A stretch of DNA of 64,000 nucleotides from JANMES01 sp038229715. GTDB taxonomy: Bacteria > Planctomycetota > Phycisphaerae > Tepidisphaerales > Tepidisphaeraceae. The DNA lies in contig JBBROD010000015.1 of NCBI GenBank assembly GCA_038229715.1, positions 3,720 through 67,719 on the forward strand. The letters run 5' to 3'. Shown here one piece after another: positions 7,888 through 15,634 of the stretch; position 1 is the first letter of the stretch, and each line of letters begins with the position of its first letter. Both the position numbers and the translations under genes were made by a program. Below the pieces are notes generated by a model. That model did not search any database and was not told the DNA's origin. It was given only the letters and a program-made list of their open reading frames with translations.

Positions 7888-8661
7888 ATGCTCATCCCCG
7901 CCCGCCAATCTCGCATCAAGGAACTGCTCGCCGAGCGGGGCATGGGTGATCACGAATGGCTGGCGGCCGAGTTGCAAGTCAGTCCGTCGACGATCCGTCG
8001 CGATCTGGAAATGCTGGAGCAGGCCGGGCTGGTGCAGCGCACGCACGGCGGGGTGATGTGGATCGGCGATAAGGACAAGCCGCCGGGTACTCGGCCGTAT
8101 GCGTTTGATCAGCGGATGGGCTACCAGATCGACGCCAAGCGGAAGATCGCGAAGGTGGCCGCGAACCTGGTGCAGGCCGGTGATACCGTGCTCGTCGACG
8201 GCGGGACGTCCACCTACTACCTCGCCGAGGAATTGGCCGATCGGCCGATGCAGTTGGTCACCAACTCGCTGCCGATCTCGAATCTGTTTATCAACAACGA
8301 TCAAGTCGAACTCATCCTCACTGGCGGGCTGCTGTACCCGCGCTACGGCGTACTTCTCGGCCCGATGGCGGAAAGTCTGATCGCCAGCATCCACACCAGA
8401 ACACTGTTCCTGAGCGTGGCGGGAATTCACCAGGGCACGCTTTACAACCAAAACATGCTGCTCGTACAGGCCGAGCGGAAGATGATGCAGCAGGCGCAGC
8501 AAACCGTCCTGCTGATCGATTCCACCAAGTTCGGCCAGCAGGCGCTTTGCCAACTGTGCGAGCTGGACGAAATGGACATCGTCGTCACGGATAGCGACAT
8601 TTCGGACGAAGACCGCAAAAAGATCGAATCCGCCGGCTGCAGGCTGCTGGTTGCGGAATAG
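7888..8661 (+). CDS. DeoR-family transcriptional regulator
   Basis: A 257-residue sugar-phosphate-responsive regulator. The N-terminal winged helix (about 1-60) contains RQSRIKELLAERG and the recognition helix VSPSTIRRDLEMLEQAGLV. The C-terminal DeoR sensor domain includes TVLVDGGTSTYYLAEEL, LILTGGLLYPRYGVLLGP and the VLLIDSTKFGQ signature. It closes the microcompartment operon and is the likely repressor of it, sensing a fucose/rhamnose phosphate intermediate; this is inferred from position and family. Confidence 0.92.
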   Translation: MLIPARQSRIKELLAERGMGDHEWLAAELQVSPSTIRRDLEMLEQAGLVQRTHGGVMWIGDKDKPPGTRPYAFDQRMGYQIDAKRKIAKVAANLVQAGDTVLVDGGTSTYYLAEELADRPMQLVTNSLPISNLFINNDQVELILTGGLLYPRYGVLLGPMAESLIASIHTRTLFLSVAGIHQGTLYNQNMLLVQAERKMMQQAQQTVLLIDSTKFGQQALCQLCELDEMDIVVTDSDISDEDRKKIESAGCRLLVAE

Positions 8662-8674
8662 ATCAGAATCAATT

Positions 8675-8767
8675 TTTACCACAGAGCCGCAGAGGTTTCA
8701 CAGAGAACACAGAGAAGACAAGAATTTCTCTGTGTTCTCTGTGAAACCTCTGCGGCTCTGTGGTAAA
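8675..8767. repeat. Perfect 42-base inverted repeat, family G
   Basis: The arms at 8675-8716 and 8726-8767 are exact complements over 42 bases with a nine-base loop. They are made of words such as CACAGAGCCGCAGAG and TTTCACAGAGAACACAGAG. It stands after the last gene of the microcompartment operon and could act as a 3' end structure, although no clean T-run follows. Confidence 0.93.
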
Positions 8768-8798
8768 TCCAACGCATGAACACCAAAGGGACACCACT

Positions 8799-8827
8799 TT
8801 GATTCATATTGTCCGCCCCTTTATGAT
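8799..8827 (+). promoter_or_regulatory. Probable sigma-70 promoter of trpA
   Basis: TTGATT at 8799-8804 and TATGAT at 8822-8827 are 17 bases apart. The trpA ATG lies nine bases after the -10 box, so the transcript would start within a few bases of the ATG (near-leaderless). Confidence 0.55.
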
Positions 8828-8836
8828 CGCCTTGCT

Positions 8837-9643
8837 ATGCCACGCATTTCCATCGCCCAAACGTTTGAGACGCTCCGAGCCAAGAAGCAGATCGCGTTGA
8901 TGCCCTTCGTGCCGGCCGGCTATCCATCGCTGGCGGCGACTGAGGCGATCCTGCCGGCGCTGGAAGCCGGCGGCGCGAACTTGATCGAGATCGGCGTGCC
9001 CTTCTCCGACCCGATCGCCGACGGGCCGATCATCCAAGCAGCGTTCACCGAGGCGCTGGAGAACAAGATCAAGGTGGCCGACGTGTTCGCGCTCGTCGCG
9101 AAGGTTCGCCCGAAAGTCTCCATCCCGCTGGTGGCGATGCTCAGCTACAGCATCGTCTTCCGCTACGGCGTGGAAAAGTTCGTCGCCGACGCCAAGGCGG
9201 CCGGGTTTGATGCGTTGATCATTCCTGACCTGCCTCCGCCCGAAGCGCAGAAGATCTGCAGGATCATCCGCGCCGGCGGGCTCGACACCGTGCTGCTGGT
9301 TGCGCCAAGCACTTCGCCGGAGCGTCGCAAGGAGATTGCAACGCTGAGCAGCGGGTTTGTGTATTACCTTTCGGTGGCGGGCATCACCGGCGAACGAACG
9401 TCGCTGCCAGCCGACCTCGCGGCGAATCTAGCGACGCTGATGTCGCTCACGAAGACGCCGATCTGTGTCGGCTTCGGCATAAACACCGCCGACCATGTGA
9501 AGCAGCTCCAAGGCGCCGCCGACGGCGCGATCGTAGGGACGGCGTTTGTTCGACGCATCAACGAACACAAGTCCGGCGCTCCCGCCAAGATCGCCGAGGC
9601 GTGCGCCCAATACTGCCGGGAACTGCTGGCTAAAGTCCGTTAA
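8837..9643 (+). CDS. trpA: Tryptophan synthase alpha chain
   Basis: It splits indole-3-glycerol phosphate to indole and glyceraldehyde-3-phosphate for the TrpB subunit. The 268-residue barrel has FVPAGYPSL, the catalytic Glu in LIEIGVPFSDPIADGPIIQ with the second catalytic Asp, IPDLPPPEA, FVYYLSVAGITGER, and the phosphate loop VGFGINTADHV. Stands alone here without trpB. No Shine-Dalgarno is visible and a promoter ends nine bases before the ATG. Confidence 0.95.
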   Translation: MPRISIAQTFETLRAKKQIALMPFVPAGYPSLAATEAILPALEAGGANLIEIGVPFSDPIADGPIIQAAFTEALENKIKVADVFALVAKVRPKVSIPLVAMLSYSIVFRYGVEKFVADAKAAGFDALIIPDLPPPEAQKICRIIRAGGLDTVLLVAPSTSPERRKEIATLSSGFVYYLSVAGITGERTSLPADLAANLATLMSLTKTPICVGFGINTADHVKQLQGAADGAIVGTAFVRRINEHKSGAPAKIAEACAQYCRELLAKVR

Positions 9644-9661
9644 ACTAGCGATCGCTAGTTT
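9642..9661. repeat. Perfect 20-base palindrome at the trpA stop
   Basis: AAACTAGCGATCGCTAGTTT is its own reverse complement and overlaps the TAA stop. The centre is GCGATCGC. It might be a short terminator-like stem or a protein site; no T-run follows. Confidence 0.6.
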
Positions 9662-9761
9662 GCAAGAAACCAAGCAATCGCTGTAACTAACTTACAGGGA
9701 TGTACTTAAGAACTTTTTACCCGATTCAAAGACCTGTTTTTTCCTCTAACCCCAAGCCTGT

Positions 9762-9767
9762 TAGAGT
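9762..9767 (+). promoter_or_regulatory. Candidate -10 box of the ECF sigma gene
   Basis: TAGAGT lies nine bases before the ATG at 9777. The same hexamer forms the -10 box of two better promoters in this window (efp and the aromatic leader). The -35 side is weak (T-rich), and there is no Shine-Dalgarno before the ATG. Confidence 0.35.
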
Positions 9768-9776
9768 GTCTGACGT

Positions 9777-10403
9777 ATGGATGAGCAGGCACCCAATCCG
9801 ACCGCGCCCGGCGACGCAAGCGTCCCGGCTGATGCGGATTTGGTCGCCAAGACCCTCGCCGGTGATCGCAAAGCGTTTGACGTGCTCATCCTGCGGTACC
9901 AGCGGCAAGCCGTCGCCGTGTCGTATCGGCTGCTGGGCAACACCAACGACGCGCTCGAGGTCACGCAGGATGCGTACCTCAAGGCTTACAAGGGACTGAG
10001 CACCTTGCAGAAGCCCGGCGCGTTTGCGGGTTGGCTGATGCGGATCGTGAGCAACCTGTCGCTCAACTACCGCCGCAGCCGCAAGACAAGACAGCAATTG
10101 CCGCTGGACGACATGTTAGGCAAGCAAGAGTCGACGGGCAAAGCCGGCGGAGCGGGCGGCGAATGGATGGCTAAGAGCGGCGACCCGCTCCGCAACTTGG
10201 AGAGCCGCGAGATGGGCGCCAAGCTGCAACAGGCCCTTCAGCAGTTGCCGGATAAGCAGCGGCAGGCGATCCTGATGTTCACGATCGAAGAAATGCCGCA
10301 GAAGGAAGTAGCCGCGGCGCTCGGCTGCAGCGTGGAAGCGGTGAAGTGGCATGTGTTTCAAGGACGGAAGAAGTTGAAGGAATTGTTGAAAGACCATTTG
10401 TAG
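9777..10403 (+). CDS. ECF-type RNA polymerase sigma factor
   Basis: This 208-residue sigma factor contains region 2 (about 25-95: DLVAKTLAGDRKAFDVLILRY ... AYLKAYKGL) and region 4 (about 150-205: LQQLPDKQRQAILMFTIEEM, then the helix-turn-helix KEVAAALGCSVEAVKWHVFQGR). The 30-residue Gly/Ala-rich linker between them is longer than usual. The gene downstream encodes a membrane protein with the layout of its anti-sigma factor, so the pair probably senses an envelope signal. No ribosome site precedes the ATG. Confidence 0.93.
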   Translation: MDEQAPNPTAPGDASVPADADLVAKTLAGDRKAFDVLILRYQRQAVAVSYRLLGNTNDALEVTQDAYLKAYKGLSTLQKPGAFAGWLMRIVSNLSLNYRRSRKTRQQLPLDDMLGKQESTGKAGGAGGEWMAKSGDPLRNLESREMGAKLQQALQQLPDKQRQAILMFTIEEMPQKEVAAALGCSVEAVKWHVFQGRKKLKELLKDHL

Positions 10404-10455
10404 GTTACGCCTCGGCGGACCACTACGGTTAGCGGCCCGCCAAGGCGGACCCTAC
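10403..10455. repeat. Repeat, family I copy 1
   Basis: Words CCTCGGCGGACC and GCCCGCCAAGGCGGACCCTA form a GC-rich hairpin. It overlaps the last base of the sigma gene stop and fills the space to the anti-sigma gene. A second copy lies at 25935. Confidence 0.7.
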
Positions 10456-10462
10456 ATGAATC

Positions 10463-11011
10463 ATGATCGACGAGAACTTTGAATTTCGCCTGACGCAATA
10501 CCTCGACGGCTCCCTGCCGGTCGACGAGGCGGTGGCGTTTTTTGAATCCTTGTCGAAAAGCCCGGCAGCGATGGCGATGCTCGATGAGTACCGTAAGCTC
10601 GACTTGGTGCTGAAGGCTCAGTCGCCCAAGGCGATCAACTGGGACGGTTTAGCCGAGGACATCAGCGCGCAGATCGACGACGAATCGCGATCACGCCTGC
10701 GCATCGGTTTCTTCACCCCGCTCCGCTCCGCGATGGCGGCGGCGGTGCTGCTGGCAGTGGGCATCGGTAGTTGGTTCGCATTGCAGCAACCCGCCGGTCC
10801 GGCCGCCCCGCCGGTGATCGCCCAGATCAGCGGCCCGACGATCGAAATCGCCGCCGCCCCGGTCGTTTCACAGATCGAAATCGGGCCGGCCAGCGAGCAG
10901 GCGGTCATGAGCGTCACCTATCACTACGCCGACTTGCTCGACCGCCCGAGCCGCGTGGTTATTGCCAGCGGCGTCGTTGCTCGGCAAGATGAGCGTACGT
11001 TGCCTTACTGA
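10463..11011 (+). CDS. Putative membrane anti-sigma factor
   Basis: These 182 residues carry a cytoplasmic helical segment (about 1-60, with RLTQYLDGSLPVDEAVAFFE and LDEYRKLDLVLKA) that resembles an anti-sigma domain without the zinc-binding His/Cys residues. One membrane segment follows at about 94-112 (MAAAVLLAVGIGSWFAL), then a Pro/Ala/Ile-rich extracytoplasmic tail. It lies 59 bases after the sigma gene. The role as anti-sigma is inferred from position and layout, not from a clear signature. Confidence 0.75.
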   Translation: MIDENFEFRLTQYLDGSLPVDEAVAFFESLSKSPAAMAMLDEYRKLDLVLKAQSPKAINWDGLAEDISAQIDDESRSRLRIGFFTPLRSAMAAAVLLAVGIGSWFALQQPAGPAAPPVIAQISGPTIEIAAAPVVSQIEIGPASEQAVMSVTYHYADLLDRPSRVVIASGVVARQDERTLPY

Positions 11012-11036
11012 TTCCATTTTTTAGATCGATCGAGCC

Positions 11037-12176
11037 ATGAAAACCAGCCGACTTCTGCCGCTTATCGTGTTGCTCGCCGCCTCGATTGCTATTGCACAAA
11101 ACTTGTCCGCCCTGATGAGCGAGGCGCTCGATAAGCAAGTGAAGCTCGACTTGGCCGGCCCGTTGCCTATGGCGATGGACAAGATCGGCGACACCACCGG
11201 CGTGCGCATTCAGGCCGACGCAGCCATATGGGATCTACTCCCGTGGGGCGAGCAGACGAACCTCACCGCGAAGATCGAAAACCAAACATTGCGGCAAGCG
11301 CTGACGGGCATCACGCAAAAGCTCGGGCTGACGTTTGATGTGAAGGATCGGTACGTCGAGTTAAAACCCACCCCGCCGCTCCGCCGGCTTGGGCGTCGCG
11401 CGACGGTCGCGGAACTGCACGCGCTGGACCTGATGACGGCCACGCCGATCAGCTTCACTACGGATCGCCCGACGGTGAAGCAGTTGGTCGCCGCCGTCGA
11501 TGCGAAGTTGCAGGAGATCGACCCGAAGGGATTGGCGATTGAGTACCGCAGCGGCGATACCGTGCTGCAAGACCAGCCGGTATTCGTCAGCCGCAACTCG
11601 ACGCTGGCCGACGCGCTGGAGGCGCTGTCGAACAACACGCGCGTCACATGGTATCCGTGGGGCAAGAGCATCGTGATCGTGCCGAAGGAAGATCAGATCA
11701 GAAACCAGCTGTCGAAGACCGTCACACTCCGCTACAGCGGCGTGGACATCAGCCAAGTGCTGACCGAACTCTCGCAGGCGGCCGGCGTGGAGTTCACAAT
11801 CCAACCCGGCGCGGTGCAGAAGATTCCGCCCGACTTCCGCAAGGTCAACCTGCTGCTGGACAACGCCAGTGTGCGGCAAGCGTTGGAAAACATCTCCGGC
11901 TTCACCGGCCTGGGTTACTTGGTAAACGAAAAAGGCGTATACATCTGGAACCAATCCGCCGACCTCCCCGCCGCCGGCGGGCGCGACCCGATCATCGGCA
12001 GTATCCCGCTGGATGGCATGCAGCTGTTTATTTTTTCTTCGACCGTCCCGCCGGATGTGAAGGATTACTTGAACTACAAGAAACAGGCGGAGATCGAAAA
12101 GATCCGGCAGAAGATGAAGGATGAAGGGTTTAAACCGGCGACGCAACCTGTGACTCAACCGAGCGGGACATTGTAA
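11037..12176 (+). CDS. Exported protein with repeated STN (secretin/TonB short) domains
   Basis: A signal peptide (1-20, LLPLIVLLAASIAIAQ) leads a 379-residue protein with three segments that look like STN domains: about 38-105 (LTAKIENQTLRQALTGITQK), 140-215 (FVSRNSTLADALEALSNNTR) and 225-305 (VNLLLDNASVRQALENISG). STN domains occur at the N-terminus of secretins and TonB receptors, but no secretin pore follows. It may be a periplasmic partner of an export system or a cell-surface sensor; it forms a unit with the sigma and anti-sigma genes. The C-terminal 30 residues are charged and then Thr/Pro/Gln-rich. Confidence 0.8.
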   Translation: MKTSRLLPLIVLLAASIAIAQNLSALMSEALDKQVKLDLAGPLPMAMDKIGDTTGVRIQADAAIWDLLPWGEQTNLTAKIENQTLRQALTGITQKLGLTFDVKDRYVELKPTPPLRRLGRRATVAELHALDLMTATPISFTTDRPTVKQLVAAVDAKLQEIDPKGLAIEYRSGDTVLQDQPVFVSRNSTLADALEALSNNTRVTWYPWGKSIVIVPKEDQIRNQLSKTVTLRYSGVDISQVLTELSQAAGVEFTIQPGAVQKIPPDFRKVNLLLDNASVRQALENISGFTGLGYLVNEKGVYIWNQSADLPAAGGRDPIIGSIPLDGMQLFIFSSTVPPDVKDYLNYKKQAEIEKIRQKMKDEGFKPATQPVTQPSGTL

Positions 12177-12180
12177 GAAA

Positions 12181-12266
12181 GAATCGTCCACGAATAACAC
12201 GAATCTCCACGAATAAAGAATCCGCATTCTCTATTCGTGTAGATTCGTGTTATTCGTGGACAATTC
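12181..12266. repeat. Hairpin repeat, family E copy 1
   Basis: The arms are built of CCACGAATAACACGAAT and inverse ATTCGTGTTATTCGTGG words, closed by a small AGAATCCGCATTCT hairpin. It sits between two convergent genes (STN protein and ilvD) and could serve as a terminator for both. The second copy is at 29601. Confidence 0.85.
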
Positions 12267-12269
12267 TTT

Positions 12270-13937
12270 TCAGTAGGTGACCGCGCCCTCACACGCCGGC
12301 CGGACGTGGGCGGCGTACTTGGCGAGCGCGCCGTATGTGTATCGCGGTGCGATCGGCTTGAACGTCTCTCGCCGCTTGGCGAAATCGGCGGCGGATAGTT
12401 CGACGTCGATCGTGCCCTTGTCCGCATCGACGATGATGATGTCGCCGTCCTGCACCAGGCCGATCGGGCCGCCGTTGAAGGCTTCGGGGCCGACGTGGCC
12501 GATGCACAGGCCGCGGGTGCCGCCGCTGAAGCGGCCGTCGGTGATCAGGCAGACGTCGTAGCCGTGCCCTTGCCCGACGATGGCGGCGGTGACGGCGAGC
12601 ATCTCGCGCATGCCGGGGCCGCCCTTCGGGCCTTCGTAGCGGATGACGACTACGTCGCCCTTTTTGATCTTCTGCGCCTGCACGGCGGCCATGCATTCTT
12701 CTTCACTGTTGAAGCAAACGGCCGGGCCGCGGTGCTGAAGCTTCTTCAATCCCGCGACTTTGATCACGCAGCCGTCGGGCGCGAGGTTGCCCTTGAGCAT
12801 CTTCAGCCCGCCGGTCGCGCGGATCGGATTTTTCGGATCGACGATCACGTCTTGCTCGCGCCCGGGGAGCGGCACGTCTTTCAAATTCTCGGCGTGCGTT
12901 TTGCCGGTGACGGTCAGGCAATCGCCGTGAATTAGGCCGGCCTCCAGCAGCGTTTTCATGATCGCGGGAATCCCGCCTACCTTGTACACGTCGTACGCGG
13001 TGTATTTGCCGCCGGGCATGAGGTCAACGAAGTGCGGCGTGCGGTGGCAGATGCGGTCGATCTCCGCCATCGTCAGTTTCATGCCCGCTTCGTGCGCGAT
13101 GGCGGGCAGGTGCAAGAAAATGTTGGTCGACCCGCCGGTGCAGGCGGCGATCGCGATGGCGTTTTCAAACGCCATGGGGGTCAGGATGTCGCGGCTGCTG
13201 ATTTTCTTTTCGAGCAGGTTCAGCACCGCGCGACCGCTCTTGGCAGCGTAGCCGTCGCGGCTGACGTCGACGGCGGGGATCGATCCCGAACCCGGCAATG
13301 CCATGCCGATCGCCTCAGCCACGCACGCCATTGTGTTGGCGGTAAATTGCCCGCCGCAACTGCCGGCCGTCGGGCAGGCGACGCATTCGAGGTTGTACAA
13401 ATCCGCGTCGCTCATCTTGCCGGCCGCGTTGGCGCCGACGCCTTCGTACACGTCGACGATCGTCACGTCGCGCCCCTGAAACTTGCCGGGCATGATCGTG
13501 CCGCCGTACAGGAAGACGCTGGGGATGTTGAGCCGCGCCATCGCCATCATCGTGCCCGGCAGCGATTTATCGCAACCGGCTAAACCCACCAGCGCGTCAT
13601 ACCCGTGCGCGTGAACCATCAGTTCGATCGAATCCGCGATCACCTCGCGCGAAATCAGCGAGGCCCGCATGCCCTCGTGCCCCATCGCAATGCCGTCAGA
13701 GACGGCGATCGTCACAAACTCGCGCGGCGTGCCGCCGGCTTCCTTCACGCCTTCCTTAGCCGCCTTCGCCTGACGATCGAGCGTGAGATTGCACGGCGTG
13801 GCTTCGTTCCACGTGCTGGCAACGCCCACCCACGGCTTGGCGATGTCTTCATCGGTCAGGCCCATGGCCTTGTAGAAGGCGCGCTGCGGGGCGCGGTGTT
13901 TACCATCGTTGACGATACTGCTGCGGGGGCGATCCAT
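12270..13937 (-). CDS. ilvD: Dihydroxy-acid dehydratase
   Basis: It dehydrates 2,3-dihydroxy-isovalerate and -methylvalerate, the third step of valine/isoleucine synthesis. The 555-residue protein has the cluster cysteines in LAGCDKSLPGTMMAM and CPTAGSCGGQFTANTM, plus GRFSGGTRGLCIGHV near the C-terminus. The ATG at 13937 has GGAGAAACC directly upstream and matches the family N-terminus (MDRPRSSIV); an in-frame extension to 13997 lacks a ribosome site. Monocistronic in appearance, 65 bases downstream of hicB. Confidence 0.95.
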   Translation of the reverse strand: MDRPRSSIVNDGKHRAPQRAFYKAMGLTDEDIAKPWVGVASTWNEATPCNLTLDRQAKAAKEGVKEAGGTPREFVTIAVSDGIAMGHEGMRASLISREVIADSIELMVHAHGYDALVGLAGCDKSLPGTMMAMARLNIPSVFLYGGTIMPGKFQGRDVTIVDVYEGVGANAAGKMSDADLYNLECVACPTAGSCGGQFTANTMACVAEAIGMALPGSGSIPAVDVSRDGYAAKSGRAVLNLLEKKISSRDILTPMAFENAIAIAACTGGSTNIFLHLPAIAHEAGMKLTMAEIDRICHRTPHFVDLMPGGKYTAYDVYKVGGIPAIMKTLLEAGLIHGDCLTVTGKTHAENLKDVPLPGREQDVIVDPKNPIRATGGLKMLKGNLAPDGCVIKVAGLKKLQHRGPAVCFNSEEECMAAVQAQKIKKGDVVVIRYEGPKGGPGMREMLAVTAAIVGQGHGYDVCLITDGRFSGGTRGLCIGHVGPEAFNGGPIGLVQDGDIIIVDADKGTIDVELSAADFAKRRETFKPIAPRYTYGALAKYAAHVRPACEGAVTY

Positions 13938-14001
13938 GTTGGTTTCTCCGGATAAAAGTCGGACGAGAATCGTAAGACCGACTGGCGTTAACGGCAATCG
14001 G

Positions 14002-14379
14002 TCAGGCCGATTTTCGTTTGCGCTTCGGGCTGGTCGAACGGGGGACGGGCATCACCGCGTCGGCGCCCCGCGCCAAGAGTTCAGCGGCGAGTGAGTTGAG
14101 GCTTTTCCCCTCGGTTTCCGCCAAAATCACAAGCCGGCGGTGGAGTTCGGGGGCGATCCGCGTTAGGAATTGCCCGGAATAACTCTTGTTCGGCGGCTCG
14201 TTGCGCGAACGGCAAAAATCGAGATAATCATCAACCGACTCGCAAAAAGCTTTGTCGAGCTCGTCGACACTCCGGGCCTGAAACGTGACGACATCACGAA
14301 TCCCCAACACTTCGCCGTGAAGCAGCTTCGCGGTGGAATCATATTCTACCTTTCCGAGGTAGCCTTTATATTCGATCAT
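14002..14379 (-). CDS. hicB: HicB antitoxin
   Basis: The 125-residue protein starts with the degenerate RNase-H-like HicB fold (EYKGYLGKVEYDSTAKLLHG, then VDELDKAFCESVDDYLDFC) and ends with a ribbon-helix-helix/Arc-type domain (GQFLTRIAPELHRRLVILAE ... LNSLAAELLARG), followed by a basic tail. It neutralises HicA and represses the pair. The ATG overlaps the hicA stop by four bases. Confidence 0.92.
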   Translation of the reverse strand: MIEYKGYLGKVEYDSTAKLLHGEVLGIRDVVTFQARSVDELDKAFCESVDDYLDFCRSRNEPPNKSYSGQFLTRIAPELHRRLVILAETEGKSLNSLAAELLARGADAVMPVPRSTSPKRKRKSA

Positions 14380-14627
14380 GGTTTGACTCCCGCTTCGGTC
14401 AAAAAACGACGGACGGATCGCAACGCGCCTTTGTCGGTCTCTTTTCTGGGATGCGGCCGATGAAAAACCGCTCGCACGTCATTCAAGACCACACGCACCC
14501 GTGAGCCGGCACCTTCGGTAATCTCCGCACCCAAGCTACGCAATAGCGATTCCACATCCGACCAGTGGACATTGGCACGGATTGGCTCGGCGAAAATCGA
14601 TTCGAGCGTTCGGCCATGCTTTCCCAT
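14376..14627 (-). CDS. hicA: HicA mRNA interferase toxin
   Basis: The 83 residues match HicA: double-stranded-RNA-binding-like fold with HWSDVESLLRSLGAEI, GSRVRVVL and the catalytic histidine in AVFHRPHPRKETDKGALRSV. HicA cleaves mRNA when free. It is the first gene of the pair, as usual for hicAB, and its start lies only a few bases from a TATAAA box and an inverted-repeat operator. Confidence 0.92.
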   Translation of the reverse strand: MGKHGRTLESIFAEPIRANVHWSDVESLLRSLGAEITEGAGSRVRVVLNDVRAVFHRPHPRKETDKGALRSVRRFLTEAGVKP

Positions 14628-14639
14628 GCTATATTTATA

Positions 14640-14656
14640 GTATCATTCCATGATAC
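14640..14656. promoter_or_regulatory. Operator-like inverted repeat before hicAB
   Basis: GTATCAT and ATGATAC are perfect inverse arms with a three-base centre. On the minus strand they lie directly upstream of TATAAA (14638-14633), in the spacer between -35 and -10 positions. This is where a ribbon-helix-helix antitoxin would bind to shut off its own promoter; binding by HicB is inferred. Confidence 0.6.
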
Positions 14657-14684
14657 CGAAGTCCATACCCTGTCGGATGCAGAT

Positions 14685-14713
14685 TTGACGTATTTCTCGG
14701 CCTCTTGTAGAGT
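14685..14713 (+). promoter_or_regulatory. Probable sigma-70 promoter of efp
   Basis: TTGACG at 14685-14690 and TAGAGT at 14708-14713 are 17 bases apart, 38 bases before the efp ATG. It diverges from the hicAB promoter about 50 bases away. Confidence 0.65.
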
Positions 14714-14751
14714 TGCCCGACTCAACTAAGAGTCAACGAAAAGGACGAACC

Positions 14752-15306
14752 ATGCGAGCGAGCGAAATTCGGAAAGGCACCGCTGTCATCATCGACGGCA
14801 AGCTGTTTGTAGTGACCGGGGCCGACCACAACACGCCGGGCAATCTGCGGGCCAAGGTGCAGTTCAAGCTGCGCGACGTGTCTAAGGGCACCATTCAGGA
14901 TAAGCGAGTGGGTGCAACGGATAACATCGAGACGACCAATCTCGACAGCCGCAAGGTGGAATACCTTTACAGCGACAATGAAGGGCACGTCTTGATGGAC
15001 CTTGAGACGTTCGACCAGAACACCATCTCCAAGGACGTATTCGGCACGGACATTCTATACCTCAAGCCCAATACCGAAATTTCGGCGATGTTCCATGAAG
15101 GTAAGATCGTCAGCTACGAATTGCCAAAGACGGTGGATCTAAAGATCACCGACACCCCGCCGGTCATCAAAGGCGCGACGGCCACCAACCAGTTGAAGGA
15201 AGCGACTCTGGAGACCGGTCTGACGACGCGCGTTCCGGGATTCATCCTCACCGGCGAAACGATCCGCATCAGCACCGAATCCGGCGAATACATGAGCCGC
15301 GCATAA
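14752..15306 (+). CDS. efp: Elongation factor P
   Basis: EF-P rescues ribosomes stalled at polyproline. The 184-residue protein has all three domains: KOW-like domain I (MRASEIRKGTAVIIDGKLFV), OB domain II (VEYLYSDNEGHVLMDLETFD) and domain III ending ETIRISTESGEYMSRA. The tip of domain I reads HNTPGNLRAKVQ, so asparagine stands where Lys34 of E. coli EF-P (PGKGQAF) is modified. The ATG at 14752 has AAGGA ten bases upstream; an earlier in-frame start at 14713 would overlap the -10 box. A strong terminator follows. Confidence 0.93.
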   Translation: MRASEIRKGTAVIIDGKLFVVTGADHNTPGNLRAKVQFKLRDVSKGTIQDKRVGATDNIETTNLDSRKVEYLYSDNEGHVLMDLETFDQNTISKDVFGTDILYLKPNTEISAMFHEGKIVSYELPKTVDLKITDTPPVIKGATATNQLKEATLETGLTTRVPGFILTGETIRISTESGEYMSRA

Positions 15307-15357
15307 CACCGGTCAGCCCGCTTCAGCGGGTTGGTGTGCACGATCAAAAGCAAAAAA

Positions 15358-15396
15358 GAACAAGGGCCCTCGAACCGATCGAGGGCCCTCTTTGTT
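15358..15396 (+). terminator. Rho-independent terminator after efp
   Basis: GAACAAGGGCCCTCGA and TCGAGGGCCCTCTTTGTTC form a long GC-rich stem; A-rich and T-rich flanks allow use in both directions. A smaller stem-loop (CCCGCTTCAGCGGG) lies just before it at 15317-15330. I see nothing recognisable in the remaining 240 bases before the adk stop. Confidence 0.8.
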
Positions 15397-15634
15397 CACT
15401 GACGGGTCCGGCGAGACCGTCAGCGATTACGATCGGACTGTTTCGCGGGCACGGCGATCGGGTCGATCGCTCACACCTTTCTGCAATTGAAATGCGCGCG
15501 GGTTGGGGAAGTTTCACACAATTCTTTCGACGCTTTCCAACGAAATCGGGCTCGCCATTGTCTTGACAAGCCCGATAGCGGTTCAAAGTTGCAATTTACG
15601 TCTAATCGGATAGATCGCCTAAGCCAAACCGCGA

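Noticed and set aside
8675..8767. Perfect inverted repeat as an ordinary intrinsic terminator
   Set aside because: The stem is long and perfect, but no T-run follows on either strand, so I list it as a repeat with a possible 3' end role.
13938..13997. Branched-chain-rich extension before ilvD (GLTILVRLL) as a possible leader peptide
   Set aside because: It is in frame with ilvD without a stop codon and has no terminator/antiterminator after it; it is only an upstream continuation of the frame.
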